DNA from: Agrobacterium tumefaciens | GTDB taxonomy: Bacteria > Pseudomonadota > Alphaproteobacteria > Rhizobiales > Rhizobiaceae | Length of the DNA: 64,000 bases | Direction: 5' to 3' | Assembly: GCF_005221325.1 (NCBI RefSeq) | Contig: NZ_CP039890.1 | Span: forward strand, 248,001-312,000 | Shown here: in pieces, positions 53,018 through 61,778 of the stretch | Position numbering within the stretch: position 1 is the first letter of the stretch | How the letters are laid out: each line of letters starts with the position of its first letter | Notes under the pieces: model-generated | The model's input: only the letters and a program-made list of their open reading frames with translations | The model's database searches: none | What the model was told of the DNA's origin: nothing | Position numbers and translations under genes: made by a program

Positions 53018-53920
53018 TCAATCCGCCGATGCAAGCTTCACTTCGGCTGCCAGCATCGCGACGAACGCCGTGACCTTGGGCGGTCGGAACCGCGCAGCGG
53101 GATAAACCGCATGGATGCCGCCCGATGGCAAGGACCAGTCTGGCAAAACCTGGACGAGCGCGCCGCTCTCCAGCAGCCCGCTTACCAGAAAGTCCGGCAG
53201 CACCGAAAGCCCTCCACCGGCCCGTGTCGCGGCAAGCACGGCTGGCGTTGCGTTGATGGTCATCGCTGGTCGCATGCGGATAGTGCGACGGTCGAAGTCG
53301 GCGCGCGAGAAATGCCAGACCAGCGGCTCACGCAACGCGCCGTTGGCTATGAATGGCTGGTGGGCGAGATCATCCGGGGTACTGGCGGTCATCGTGCGCG
53401 CGAAGTCAGGTGCGGCAACAAGCAACTGCCGAAACGCGCCGATACGGCGGGCCTGCTGGCTGGAATCGTCGAGCCAGCCGACCCTTATCGAGACGTCGAT
53501 GTGATGGGAAATTAGATCGATCTTGGCGTCCGACAGGAAGAGGTCGACCGTGCAGGCGGGATAGCTCCGGCAGAATTTCGCCACCAATGGGGCAATGGTC
53601 GATGTGCCGAAGTCGTTCGGGGCGGCGATCCGCAATGTCCCGACCGGACTGGCCGTGACTTCGGCGACTTCGCCGAACGCATCCTCGGCTTCGCGCAGGA
53701 TGATGACCGCCCGCGCGTGTAGCAACCGGCCCGCTTCGGTCGGCTCGACGCGGCGGGTCGTCCGCAAGAGGAGGCTCGTCCTGAGGTCTGCTTCCAGCCG
53801 GGCCACCTGCTGGCTGACGACGGTCTTGGTGATGCCGAGCCGCTCCGCGGCACGTGTGAACGAGCCCGCGTCTACCACAGCAACGAAATAAGCTAGCCGA
53901 TTGAGATTGATCGCCTCCAT
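53018..53920 (-). CDS. LysR-family transcriptional regulator
   Basis: 300 aa, start ATG 53920 with GGGAGTGC upstream. N-terminal helix-turn-helix (LAYFVAVVDAGSFTRAAERL, then GITKTVVSQQVARLE), substrate-binding domain from about residue 90 (VGTLRIAAPNDFGTSTIAPL, CRSYPACTVDLFLSDAKIDL). Divergent from the DsbA-like/MBL-like/NTF2 genes across about 110 bp, which it probably controls. Confidence 0.94.
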   Translation of the reverse strand: MEAINLNRLAYFVAVVDAGSFTRAAERLGITKTVVSQQVARLEADLRTSLLLRTTRRVEPTEAGRLLHARAVIILREAEDAFGEVAEVTASPVGTLRIAAPNDFGTSTIAPLVAKFCRSYPACTVDLFLSDAKIDLISHHIDVSIRVGWLDDSSQQARRIGAFRQLLVAAPDFARTMTASTPDDLAHQPFIANGALREPLVWHFSRADFDRRTIRMRPAMTINATPAVLAATRAGGGLSVLPDFLVSGLLESGALVQVLPDWSLPSGGIHAVYPAARFRPPKVTAFVAMLAAEVKLASAD

Positions 53921-54031
53921 GTAGCACTCCCGCATTGTATGCCAATGACGCACAGTTTGGGATATTTAATCGCGATTATCAATTCAATCCCGATCGCATA
54001 TCTTCAATGCCAGACAAGACGGAAAACAGAT

Positions 54032-54664
54032 ATGCAGATCACCTATCTCTTCGATCCTCTTTGCGGCTGGTGCTACGGCGCCGGTCCGGCGCTGGAGAAG
54101 CTGTCACGGCTCGACGGTGTGACGCTCGATCTGGCGCCTACCGGCCTGTTTGCCGGAGAGGGTTCACGGCCAATGAACAAGCAATTTGCGGACTATGCCT
54201 GGCAGAACGACCAGCGCATCGTCCGCCTGACCGGGCAGCCCTTCTCCGAAGCCTACCGCGAGCAGGTGCTCGGTGCGGTAGGCGGCCTGTTTGATTCCGC
54301 GCCAGCCACCCTCGGGCTGGTCGCCGTCGCTCTTAGCGAGCCGGCGCGTGAACTCGAAGTGCTGAACACCCTGCAACGCGCCCGCTATCAGGAAGGCCGC
54401 AACAATTCCGATCTCGGCATCGTCGCCGAAACGCTCACATCGGCCGGCTGCGTCGAGGCGGCTCGGCGGATTCAAGCTCCAGACGAGGCACTCCTCGCCG
54501 CATATAGGAGCAGGATGTCGGCGGCACGGGCCGACATGGCGCGTTTCGGCATTCAGGGCGTACCCGCCATTCTTGCAGGATCCGGGGATCAGTGCCGAAA
54601 GATCGATAGCCGTTTTCTTTACGGTGATTTCGATCTGCTCGTCGCCGAACTTCAACTGGGCTGA
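54032..54664 (+). CDS. DsbA-family thioredoxin-fold protein (cytoplasmic)
   Basis: 210 aa. The redox motif CGWC lies at the start of the first helix (YLFDPLCGWCYGAGPALEKL); the cis-Pro loop is GIQGVPAIL. No signal peptide, so cytoplasmic, like the FrnE/HCCA-isomerase branch. It may act as a thiol oxidoreductase or glutathione-dependent isomerase. First gene of a run with the MBL-like and NTF2-like genes, divergent from LysR. Confidence 0.9.
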   Translation: MQITYLFDPLCGWCYGAGPALEKLSRLDGVTLDLAPTGLFAGEGSRPMNKQFADYAWQNDQRIVRLTGQPFSEAYREQVLGAVGGLFDSAPATLGLVAVALSEPARELEVLNTLQRARYQEGRNNSDLGIVAETLTSAGCVEAARRIQAPDEALLAAYRSRMSAARADMARFGIQGVPAILAGSGDQCRKIDSRFLYGDFDLLVAELQLG

Positions 54665-54740
54665 TCGAAGCGTGCCCAATCAGCATTTTCAACGCCGCTG
54701 TGCGTCCGCGTATCAGCAACCGACAAGACTGGAGACCACC

Positions 54741-55640
54741 ATGTATTCAAGGAGAGACCTCATGAAAACGACGATTGCAGCAGGTGCCGCCATTGCCTTC
54801 GCCCCGGCAGGTCTTGGGCATGCAGCCGGATCCACACTGACATGGAAGCATTTTCCCGCCGGCCAGAATGGCTTCTTCCGCGCGCCAGTGCTGCTCACCG
54901 GGCCGACCGAAGCGTTGCTGATCGACGGCGGCTTCACCTATTCGGACGGCCGGGCGCTGGCGGAGGCGATCAAGGCAACGGGTAAGACCCTGACCACCAT
55001 CTATGTCAGCCAGTCCGACCCGGACTACTATTTCAGTCTGAAGCCGGTGCGCGAGGCGTTCCCGAACGCGAAGGTTATCTCCGCTTCCAACACGATCGCT
55101 GCCATAAACGGCAATGTTGAGAAGAAGCTTGCCGTCTGGGGTCCCCAGTTGAAGGAGAATGGGCCGCAGACGCTCGCCGATGTCGTGCTGCCCGAAGCAT
55201 TCGACGGCCCGGCGTTGACGGTCGACGGCGAGACGGTCGAGATCGTCGCCGCCGAGGGCTTGGCCAACCGGCGCTATCTGCGCGTACCCACGCTCAACGC
55301 GGTGTTCGGTGGCGTGCTTATTTTTTCCGGCGTCCACGTCTGGACTGCGGACACACCGACCAAGGAGGTCCGGGCGGCATGGGTTGCCAATCTCGACAAG
55401 ATCGCCGCCCTGAACCCGTCCGTCGTCGTGCCCGGCCACCTCGATCCGCAGGCAGCGACCGATCTGAGAGCCGTCGCGTTCACCAAGGCCTATCTCCTCG
55501 CCTTCGAAGAGGAGCTGGATAAGGCCGCTGACGCTACCGCGCTGAAGTCAGCGATGGAGGCCCGCTTCCCAGGCCTTGGTATGGGCGTCGCGCTGGATAT
55601 CGGTTCCAGGGTCGCCAAGGGCGAAATGAAGTGGGGCTGA
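54741..55640 (+). CDS. metallo-beta-lactamase-fold protein with altered metal motif
   Basis: 299 aa, Tat signal (RRDLMKTTIAAGAAIAFAPA, AHAA-type cleavage near residue 28), so periplasmic. The fold is recognisable (LLTGPTEALLIDGGFTYSDG, then TLNAVFGGVLIFSGVHVWTA and VVVPGHLDP). The hallmark HxHxDH is replaced by QSDPDY (YVSQSDPDYYFSLKP), which removes three metal ligands. It is either non-catalytic or uses different chemistry. One base separates it from the NTF2-like gene. Confidence 0.88.
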   Translation: MYSRRDLMKTTIAAGAAIAFAPAGLGHAAGSTLTWKHFPAGQNGFFRAPVLLTGPTEALLIDGGFTYSDGRALAEAIKATGKTLTTIYVSQSDPDYYFSLKPVREAFPNAKVISASNTIAAINGNVEKKLAVWGPQLKENGPQTLADVVLPEAFDGPALTVDGETVEIVAAEGLANRRYLRVPTLNAVFGGVLIFSGVHVWTADTPTKEVRAAWVANLDKIAALNPSVVVPGHLDPQAATDLRAVAFTKAYLLAFEEELDKAADATALKSAMEARFPGLGMGVALDIGSRVAKGEMKWG

Positions 55641-55641
55641 G

Positions 55642-56031
55642 ATGATCAGCAATCGCGACATCATCCGGAGGACCTATGAAGGGTCCTCCGAGGAGAACGG
55701 CAAGAACCTCCTTGCCGTTCTGTCTGCCGACATCGAATGGACCGAGGCAGCGGGATTTCCCTATGCGGGCACCTATGTGGGGGTGGATGCCCTGATGCAG
55801 GGCGTTTTTCATCGTCTCGCGACGGAATGGGATAGCTATAAGGCCGAAGTCCGCACCTATCTGGCCGATGGCGACCGCGTTGCCGCCTTCGGCATCTATT
55901 CCGGCACCTACAAGGCGACCGGCAAGTCCATGACCGCCCACTTCGCGCATCTCTACCAACTTCGGGACGGCAAGATCCCGCGTATGGACCAATATGTCGA
56001 CACCGCGATGGTGCGGGACGCCCTTGGCTAA
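55642..56031 (+). CDS. NTF2-like/SnoaL-type protein
   Basis: 129 aa cone-fold protein: NRDIIRRTYEGSSEENGKNL, DIEWTEAAGFPYAGTYVGVD, YLADGDRVAAFGIYSGTYKA, then HLYQLRDGKIPRMDQYVDT. Members bind or isomerise small hydrophobic compounds; no catalytic residues can be assigned. Coupled to the MBL-fold gene (1-nt gap). Confidence 0.92.
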   Translation: MISNRDIIRRTYEGSSEENGKNLLAVLSADIEWTEAAGFPYAGTYVGVDALMQGVFHRLATEWDSYKAEVRTYLADGDRVAAFGIYSGTYKATGKSMTAHFAHLYQLRDGKIPRMDQYVDTAMVRDALG

Positions 56032-56050
56032 AGACAGGAGCCAAGGCAAC

Positions 56051-56260
56051 ATGAACCAAATTGCTTTCCCGGCAGTCGGCCATGCCTATGAGGTTGATTT
56101 CGGCGGGCGAAACACTTCCCTTATAGCCTTCAATTCTGACAGCGAGATGGTCTTTACCAGACTTGTCGAGCCCAACAGGGGTTCCGTCGAGCCAGTCGGA
56201 GTTACCCACAAGCCGATTCGAGACGATGTGTTCCTCATCTACACCCGCTGGTGTCACGGT
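56051..56260 (+). pseudogene. MoaF-like protein, 3'-truncated
   Basis: Begins MNQIAFPAVGHAYEVDFGGR, then SEMVFTRLV and VTHKPIRDDVFLIYTRW, which matches the first roughly 70 residues of MoaF/MoaF-like calycin proteins. After about 56260 the frame runs into antisense sequence of the PAPS-reductase-like fragment. This marks the right edge of the redox module against older plasmid DNA. Confidence 0.7.
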
Positions 56261-56289
56261 CTTTGCAAACGCCGGAATAAAAGCCTAGC

Positions 56290-56559
56290 GTTTGCCGGCT
56301 GCTGCATCCATAAGACGTCCCGAATATTGCCGGCCGATACGATATGGACCGGGAACGGCAGGACATTCGGCGACGTCAACCATTCGAGATGTTCATACGA
56401 CGGCTTTCGGCTCCCACCGGTATCGGCGAAGATCGCGCAGTCGGGCATTGGTCCAATCTCACCATGGGCTGCCATCAGCGCCATGGTGGTGGACTGGGCG
56501 CCAGCTCCGAGCGAAAGCGCCCGCAGCCGGATCGGGGAGGATGCACCCTCCCCCGGCAA
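56290..56559 (-). pseudogene. PAPS-reductase-like PP-loop protein fragment
   Basis: Start TTG 56559. RLRALSLGAGAQSTTMALMA carries a PP-loop (SLGAGAQST), followed by HGEIGPMPDCAIFADTG and EHLEWLTSPNVLPFPVHIVS. Between these, GGSRKPSY replaces an expected GWEPKAVY; one lost base and one gained base restore the frame. Homology stops at NIRD, where the sequence joins the MoaF-like fragment. It follows the ArdC fragment by 12 bp, an arrangement common on rhizobial plasmids. Confidence 0.65.
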
Positions 56560-56571
56560 AATTTGAGATCG

Positions 56572-57018
56572 TCAGGCAGCCTCCTGCCCGGCGGTCGCTT
56601 CCGGCTGAAGGTCATGTAGATAGGCGACAGCGCGCTGCGCATGCGCCGCCGCATTGAAGATCGCGCGCTTGTCGGACCCGAGGATTTCCGCCCAACTCTT
56701 GACATAGGCGGCATGGTCCGGGCGAGGCTCCAGCTCCGGCACGATGCCCAGATCGGCGCACAGCATCGCTGAGCCCAATTCCACGAGCATTTCTTCGAAT
56801 GCCCTTTCGCGGCGGTCCTTGTGGTATCGGCTGAGATCCCTATTCAGCCGGGCGGGACCGCCTGCCCAATGCAAGGTTTCGTGCGCTCTCGTGGCAACGA
56901 AAGAGGCCATGTCGCGAAACTGTTCGGGCCGCGGCAACTGGATGTGGTCGGTTGAGGGAGAATAAAAGGCCTTGTCCCCGCCGTATCGGGCGACAGCCTG
57001 GTATTGTCGAAAAAGCGA
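56572..57018 (-). pseudogene. ArdC-type antirestriction protein, C-terminal fragment
   Basis: In frame from about 57018: QYQAVARYGGDKAFYSPSTD, then HIQLPRPEQFRDMASFVATR, AHETLHWAGGPARLNRDLSR and RRERAFEEMLVELGSAMLCA. The zinc-binding HExxH of the zincin domain is present (HETLH). The ssDNA-binding N-terminal half is missing: the frame meets a stop exactly at the end of the FAD-oxidoreductase gene (57019). ArdC protects incoming plasmid DNA from restriction; this copy is truncated. Confidence 0.85.
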
Positions 57019-58311
57019 TCAGCGTACCTCCCGCGAATCTTTGTGCCGGTACCAGAACAGCGCCAGCCGGGCGAAACGTGACGAGAGGCCATGAAACGGC
57101 AACCTTGATAGTGTCGTCGGCCGCAGTGCGAGTTTGTCATCGGCCATGCCTTCCACCGCGTCCGCCATGACAGGAGCGAGCGCACAGGCGAGCGCCAGAC
57201 CACGGCCATTGCAGCCGATCCACGCACATAGCCCATCCGCCTGGCGGTGCAGATGCGGCAGTCGGTCTACTGTCATCGCGATACGGCCGGCCCAAAATCT
57301 CGACATCGGATTTTTGGGCAACGCCGGAAACATCTCGCGCAACCGTCGCCCGACCATTGCGGGCACGCGCCATGATGCACCCAACTGAACGGCAAGGGCG
57401 CCGCCGGAGATAAGGCGTCCTTCCCTGTCCTTCCTGAAATATCGCAGGTCCATCCGCGTGTCGGATGAGGCCTCGTCATTCGGTAAAATAGTGTTGGAAA
57501 GCGGCCCTAGCGGCTCCGTCGCCGCCTGGTAGGACGTGACCGGAACAATGGACGTTCGCAGTTCCGGCCAAAGTTTGCCAGTATAGGCAGCGGTGGTCAT
57601 GACGACTTTCGCAGCCGACACGGAACCGGCAGGCGTTTTTACGCTCCATTGTCCAGCGCTTCGTGAAAGCTCGATTGCCGGACTGTCTTCGAAGACGAGA
57701 ACGCCGTCCTCCGCCGCTGCGCGGGCGAGTCCGACCGTGAATGCATAGGGATTGACGTGGCCGCCGCCCCGATGTTCCCAGCCGCCCGCATAGACGTCCG
57801 TCCCCAAACGCCCGGCGATCTCTCGACAGTCGAGCGCCGCCGTGGGGGCGCCGACGGCGGCCCACTGGGCCGCCATACTCGCCACCCGTTTGGCGCGGCC
57901 GGGCGTGTGGGCCGGTTGCAGCCAGCCGTTGCGCCGCGCATCGCAATCGATCTGGTATCGGTCAATCAAATCGTAGAGCCGGTCGGCAGCACCCTTGACG
58001 AGATCGATGAAAAGTTCACCGCGTTTGCCCGGCCACAGCTTGGTGATGGCGTCCGGCCCATGGCGCGTCAGTGCGGAAATAACCTGACCGTTCGCCCGCC
58101 CCGATGCGCCGTAGCCGACCCTTGCCGCCTCCAGCACCACCACCCTGTGCTGCCGCCGCCGCAATTCGATGGCGGTCGCCAGGCCTGATATGCCTCCGCC
58201 GATGACCACAACGTCTGTCTCTAGCGCCTCCTTGAGGGCGGGGGCACGAAATTTCTCCCGTGACAACTCCATCCAGAGGGACGATGGCGTATCCGAAGGC
58301 CAGTATGTCAT
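57019..58311 (-). CDS. FAD-dependent amine/amino-acid oxidoreductase (DAO, PuuB-like)
   Basis: 430 aa. Dinucleotide-binding motif VVIGGGISGLATAIELRRRQ (residues about 34-53) followed by VVVLEA; GYGASGRANGQVISAL matches the PuuB-type GASGRNGG-like loop; C-terminal WAGRIAMTVDRLPHLHRQ and GCNGRGLALACAL. The family oxidises secondary amines, including gamma-glutamylputrescine and sarcosine. Last gene of the operon beginning upstream of 64000, overlapping the VOC gene by 4 bp. A role in breaking down the amine carried by the adjacent ABC importer is likely. Confidence 0.92.
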   Translation of the reverse strand: MTYWPSDTPSSLWMELSREKFRAPALKEALETDVVVIGGGISGLATAIELRRRQHRVVVLEAARVGYGASGRANGQVISALTRHGPDAITKLWPGKRGELFIDLVKGAADRLYDLIDRYQIDCDARRNGWLQPAHTPGRAKRVASMAAQWAAVGAPTAALDCREIAGRLGTDVYAGGWEHRGGGHVNPYAFTVGLARAAAEDGVLVFEDSPAIELSRSAGQWSVKTPAGSVSAAKVVMTTAAYTGKLWPELRTSIVPVTSYQAATEPLGPLSNTILPNDEASSDTRMDLRYFRKDREGRLISGGALAVQLGASWRVPAMVGRRLREMFPALPKNPMSRFWAGRIAMTVDRLPHLHRQADGLCAWIGCNGRGLALACALAPVMADAVEGMADDKLALRPTTLSRLPFHGLSSRFARLALFWYRHKDSREVR

Positions 58312-58955
58312 GGCGCAATCACCTCAATAGTTATGTCGCAACTCGATGTCAGGTCGTAGCTGGCCGACCTTGATCCACGCAGCCTCAGACCGGAATTGCC
58401 CTGCATCACAGCCACACCCTCCTGCTGCCCAAACCGCCCCAGCCCCTCAACGCTGGGCAGAAAAATCGCCTCGATGGAAGTCACGCTGTTCGGATGTCGA
58501 AGCAGTTCTGGTCGCCAAAGCAACTCACGCGTATGGTGCTCGCAGACAAGGCATTGAAAGCCTGGTGTCTCGGAGGGATCGATGCGGATCACCGAGAAGC
58601 GCAACTCGCCTTCATTTGTCTGGCGGGAGAAATGCCGCAGCGCTTCCGTCCTTATGCACCTCGCCTTGAAGTCATTGGCCGTTACCTGAATGTTGCTGGT
58701 AGAAAAAGCCAGTCCGCCCATGCCCGAGCCGTGCTTGATCGCGCGACGCCATGGCAGGTTTGCGGAGGTTTCCTCAACGACGCCCATCAGCTCGATATAT
58801 GTCCTGTCGAACATGATACAGCGGTTAGCCGTGCCCATTGCGGCGCTGTGACGGGCCTCCGGCGTCACCACAAAACCGGCCGCTTCAAATGCGGCCCCAG
58901 TCGCTGCCAGATCCGCAACGGGAATGATGACGTGATCAATCGGAAGTATCAGCAT
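58308..58955 (-). CDS. VOC-family protein (glyoxalase-like domain 3)
   Basis: 215 aa: MLILPIDHVIIPVADLAATG, AAFEAAGFVVTPEARHSAAM, MFDRTYIELMGVVEET and CLVCEHHTRELLWRPELLRH. This fits the two-module glyoxalase-like domain family. Overlaps both neighbours (4 bp with the DAO gene, 1 bp with the permease), so it is firmly in the operon. Possible isomerase or dioxygenase acting on the oxidised product; unproven. Confidence 0.88.
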   Translation of the reverse strand: MLILPIDHVIIPVADLAATGAAFEAAGFVVTPEARHSAAMGTANRCIMFDRTYIELMGVVEETSANLPWRRAIKHGSGMGGLAFSTSNIQVTANDFKARCIRTEALRHFSRQTNEGELRFSVIRIDPSETPGFQCLVCEHHTRELLWRPELLRHPNSVTSIEAIFLPSVEGLGRFGQQEGVAVMQGNSGLRLRGSRSASYDLTSSCDITIEVIAP

Positions 58956-59767
58956 CAGCCAGCCACCGTCATCTTGTCTATTCCATAGATCCGGTCGACT
59001 ATCAGCAGCGCAGCGATTGCCATGACGAGCTGCAATGTGCTGAGCGCCGCGATCGTCGGATCGAACTGATGCTCCATATAGCTCAGCATCACCACCGGCA
59101 GCGTATTGGTGCTGGAACTGCCGAAAAAATAACTGATCGGCAGATTGTCGAAGGATGTCAGGAACGAGAAGAGCGATCCAGCCATGATGCCTGGCCGTAT
59201 CAACGGTAGCGTCACGTGCCGGAAGACATTGATCGGGTTGGCCCCGAGAATGGCTGCAGCTTCCTCATGGGCTCGCGGAATGCCCGCATACACGCCGGCG
59301 ACGGTGCGAATGACATAGGGCAGGCAGACGACCGTGTGGGTGATCACAAGTGCAGTGAAGGAAATGCCGATGCCAAGCCTTGAGAGGAAAAACAGCGAGG
59401 CAAAACCTATCACGATCATCGGCATGGAGAGCGGCGACAGCAGGAAGGTCATCACGGCGTTTGCCCAGCCGCTGCGGGCGCGAGCCAGATAGAGGCAAGC
59501 GGGAACGCCAAGCAGGCATGACAATATTGTCGCCCCGGTCGCCACCTGAAAACTGACGGTCAGGGCATCGATGAACGGTTGATACACAAAGATGTTGGCG
59601 AACCATTTCAGTGACCATCCCGGAATGGGGAAAGACACGTAGCCTGCCGAAGTGAACGAAACCACGACGACCACCAGTATGGGCGCCAGCATGAACATGA
59701 AGAATATCATCACAAAAAGGGCGAGGCCCGCACTGATCCAGTCCCGTTTCATTGCAGCCATCCTCAC
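58955..59767 (-). CDS. ABC transporter permease (PotC type)
   Basis: 270 aa, six hydrophobic segments (GLALFVMIFFMFMLAPILVV at the N-terminus). EAA loop: GIPRAHEEAAAILGANPINV, then FRHVTLPLIRPGI. Second permease of a polyamine/opine/iron-type (PotBC) importer, with 4-bp overlap to the partner permease. No ATPase gene is visible in this window; it may lie upstream beyond 64000 or be supplied in trans. Confidence 0.93.
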   Translation of the reverse strand: MRMAAMKRDWISAGLALFVMIFFMFMLAPILVVVVVSFTSAGYVSFPIPGWSLKWFANIFVYQPFIDALTVSFQVATGATILSCLLGVPACLYLARARSGWANAVMTFLLSPLSMPMIVIGFASLFFLSRLGIGISFTALVITHTVVCLPYVIRTVAGVYAGIPRAHEEAAAILGANPINVFRHVTLPLIRPGIMAGSLFSFLTSFDNLPISYFFGSSSTNTLPVVMLSYMEHQFDPTIAALSTLQLVMAIAALLIVDRIYGIDKMTVAG

Positions 59768-60621
59768 GCCCCCCGACGGCGCACGAGGCGCAGTTGAAAG
59801 AAAAGGCAGAACACGGCGATAACGAGGAGGATCGTACTCATGGCGCTCGCCATTCCGAAATCACGGGTCGTATTGAATTGCTGGTAAATCAAAAGCGGTA
59901 ACGTTTGCAGACCGCCGCCGAGCAGGACAAGGGTCACGAAACTTCCATTCGCGATCATGAATACCAGGATCGCCCCGGTTCCGACGCCATCCAGCGACAG
60001 CGGCAGCGTCACCTCGAAGAAGGTTCTCCAGCGACCGGCTCCGAGAATTTTGGCGGATTCTTCCAGCCGCCGGTCAACGGATTGCAGCACGGTCGCAATC
60101 GCGAGCACCATGAACGGAACGAGGACATGAACCAGTGCGGCAATCGCAATTTCCGGTGAGTTCGTCAGCCGCAGCGGCGTAGAAATCACTCCTAGCTGAT
60201 CGACGAGAAAATTGTTGACCAGACCTCGCCGTGCAAACAGAACCTGCCAGCCAAAAGTCCGCATGATGATGGATGTGAGCAGTGGGGCGATCAGTAGGAA
60301 AATGATAAGGCCGGCCCAGCGCCCGGCCTTGCGAACGAGAAAATAGGCCACGGGATAACCCACCAAAACGCAGATCAATGTCACCCCGGCGGACAGCAGA
60401 ATTGTTTGCGCTATCACCTTCAGGTAGAACCCGTCCGTTAGAAGGGCGACATAACGCGAGGCAGTCAGGCGGCCATCACTGCCGATAAGGCTGCGCAAAC
60501 CGTTGTCGAACAGCGGCAAAACGAAGAAGGCGACGAGGAACAACAGGGCCGGCACTGTCAGAAGCCATGGCTTTGACATAGTTCCCTTCAGTCCTGCGGT
60601 GGCGGAGGCGTGCGCTTGCAT
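59764..60621 (-). CDS. ABC transporter permease (PotB type)
   Basis: 285 aa; ATG 60579 (MSKPWLLTVPALLF) is an alternative start. Six hydrophobic segments and EAA loop VDRRLEESAKILGAGRWRTF, then FEVTLPLSLDGVGTG. Partner of the 58955 permease. Follows the substrate-binding gene by 55 bp. Confidence 0.93.
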   Translation of the reverse strand: MQAHASATAGLKGTMSKPWLLTVPALLFLVAFFVLPLFDNGLRSLIGSDGRLTASRYVALLTDGFYLKVIAQTILLSAGVTLICVLVGYPVAYFLVRKAGRWAGLIIFLLIAPLLTSIIMRTFGWQVLFARRGLVNNFLVDQLGVISTPLRLTNSPEIAIAALVHVLVPFMVLAIATVLQSVDRRLEESAKILGAGRWRTFFEVTLPLSLDGVGTGAILVFMIANGSFVTLVLLGGGLQTLPLLIYQQFNTTRDFGMASAMSTILLVIAVFCLFFQLRLVRRRGA

Positions 60622-60676
60622 GGATTATCCGTTCAGCTTGCTGCGGCCACACGGCATGGCCGCAGGGCTTTTTTCC

Positions 60677-61726
60677 TCAGCGACCGATTTCGCGGTTCCA
60701 GCGATCGACCCACTCGTTACGGACAAGCGCGATCTCTTCATAAGGCGGGAACTGGGTATTCTGCCAGGGGGTGATGCGTGGCTTCAGTTTTTCGCTGTAG
60801 ACCACGTCGGTATTGGTGACGCCGTAGTTCATGACCTCGGCAAACAGTGTCTGGTTCCCGGCATCGAGAACCTCGTTGATATACTGCCAGGCCAGCGGGT
60901 TGGCGTTCTTGGGTTTTTGCACGGCCACGCCGTTCAGCGCGCCGCCTTCCTCGGGATTGATGAAGTCTATCCAGGTCGCGCCGCTGTCATAATGGTTCCA
61001 GGTGCGGCCGTCGAAATAGATGCCGATATCCGCCTCACCCGAAGACAGGTGATTGAAGAAATCATTCGGCCCGCCCCAGAAGACAAGGTTGTCCTTCATC
61101 TTCTCGACCGCCTGGAAGAAAGGTCCAACGTCCTTGGCGCTGCCGCCCAGCGCCTGCGCCAAGGACCAGATCAGCATGATCGGCGTCACCGCGTAACTGA
61201 TGGACGGTATCGATGCGACGAACTCACCTGCGGATACGCGCTCGACGAATTCCTTGAAGGACTTCGGGGGGGTCTTGATCCTGTCCTTATTGTAGGTGAT
61301 GCCACTAACGCCGTAGTCGAACAGAGTGCCTTTGCCTTTTACCGAATCTGTCAGCTGTTGCGGTATTTTTGCAAGGTTGGGAAGTTTCTCGACAGTGAAG
61401 TCATCGACAAGGTCCACCTTGGCGGCGGTCAGCGCGAGATCCGGCGTCATGATCAAAACATCGACCGGCGGTTTGTTCGGCTCGGCCTCCACCTGCGCCA
61501 GCCATTGCGGCGGGCCGCCGAGCGAAACATTTGCTTTCGCCCCGGTTTTTGCCTCGAAAGGCGCGACGAAGCATTTGCGCACCGCCTCCTCCCAGACCCC
61601 GCCGAAGGCTGTCACGGTGATTTCGCCGGATTGCGCATTGGCAAGCCGCGGAGAGAGGCCGGTCAGGAGACCCGCACCGATCGCGGCGCCGCCGCCAAGG
61701 AATGTCCGTCTCTTTATCGTCGTCAT
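60677..61726 (-). CDS. ABC transporter substrate-binding protein (PotD/SpuD-like)
   Basis: 349 aa, start ATG 61726 (MTTIKRRTFLGGGAAIGAG) with CGGAGAAT upstream. Tat-type signal KRRTFLGG with ANAQS cleavage near residue 32. Mature part GEITVTAFGGVWEEAVRKCF, YGVSGITYNKDRIKTPPKSF and ADIGIYFDGRTWNHYDSG, as in spermidine/putrescine or opine-binding proteins. Delivers substrate to the PotBC-type permeases; the ligand is probably a cationic amine or amino-acid derivative. Confidence 0.93.
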   Translation of the reverse strand: MTTIKRRTFLGGGAAIGAGLLTGLSPRLANAQSGEITVTAFGGVWEEAVRKCFVAPFEAKTGAKANVSLGGPPQWLAQVEAEPNKPPVDVLIMTPDLALTAAKVDLVDDFTVEKLPNLAKIPQQLTDSVKGKGTLFDYGVSGITYNKDRIKTPPKSFKEFVERVSAGEFVASIPSISYAVTPIMLIWSLAQALGGSAKDVGPFFQAVEKMKDNLVFWGGPNDFFNHLSSGEADIGIYFDGRTWNHYDSGATWIDFINPEEGGALNGVAVQKPKNANPLAWQYINEVLDAGNQTLFAEVMNYGVTNTDVVYSEKLKPRITPWQNTQFPPYEEIALVRNEWVDRWNREIGR

Positions 61727-61778
61727 CGAAATTCTCCGAACTATTGGGGCAAGCGCGCCGGCCCCCGGGTTAAGATCG

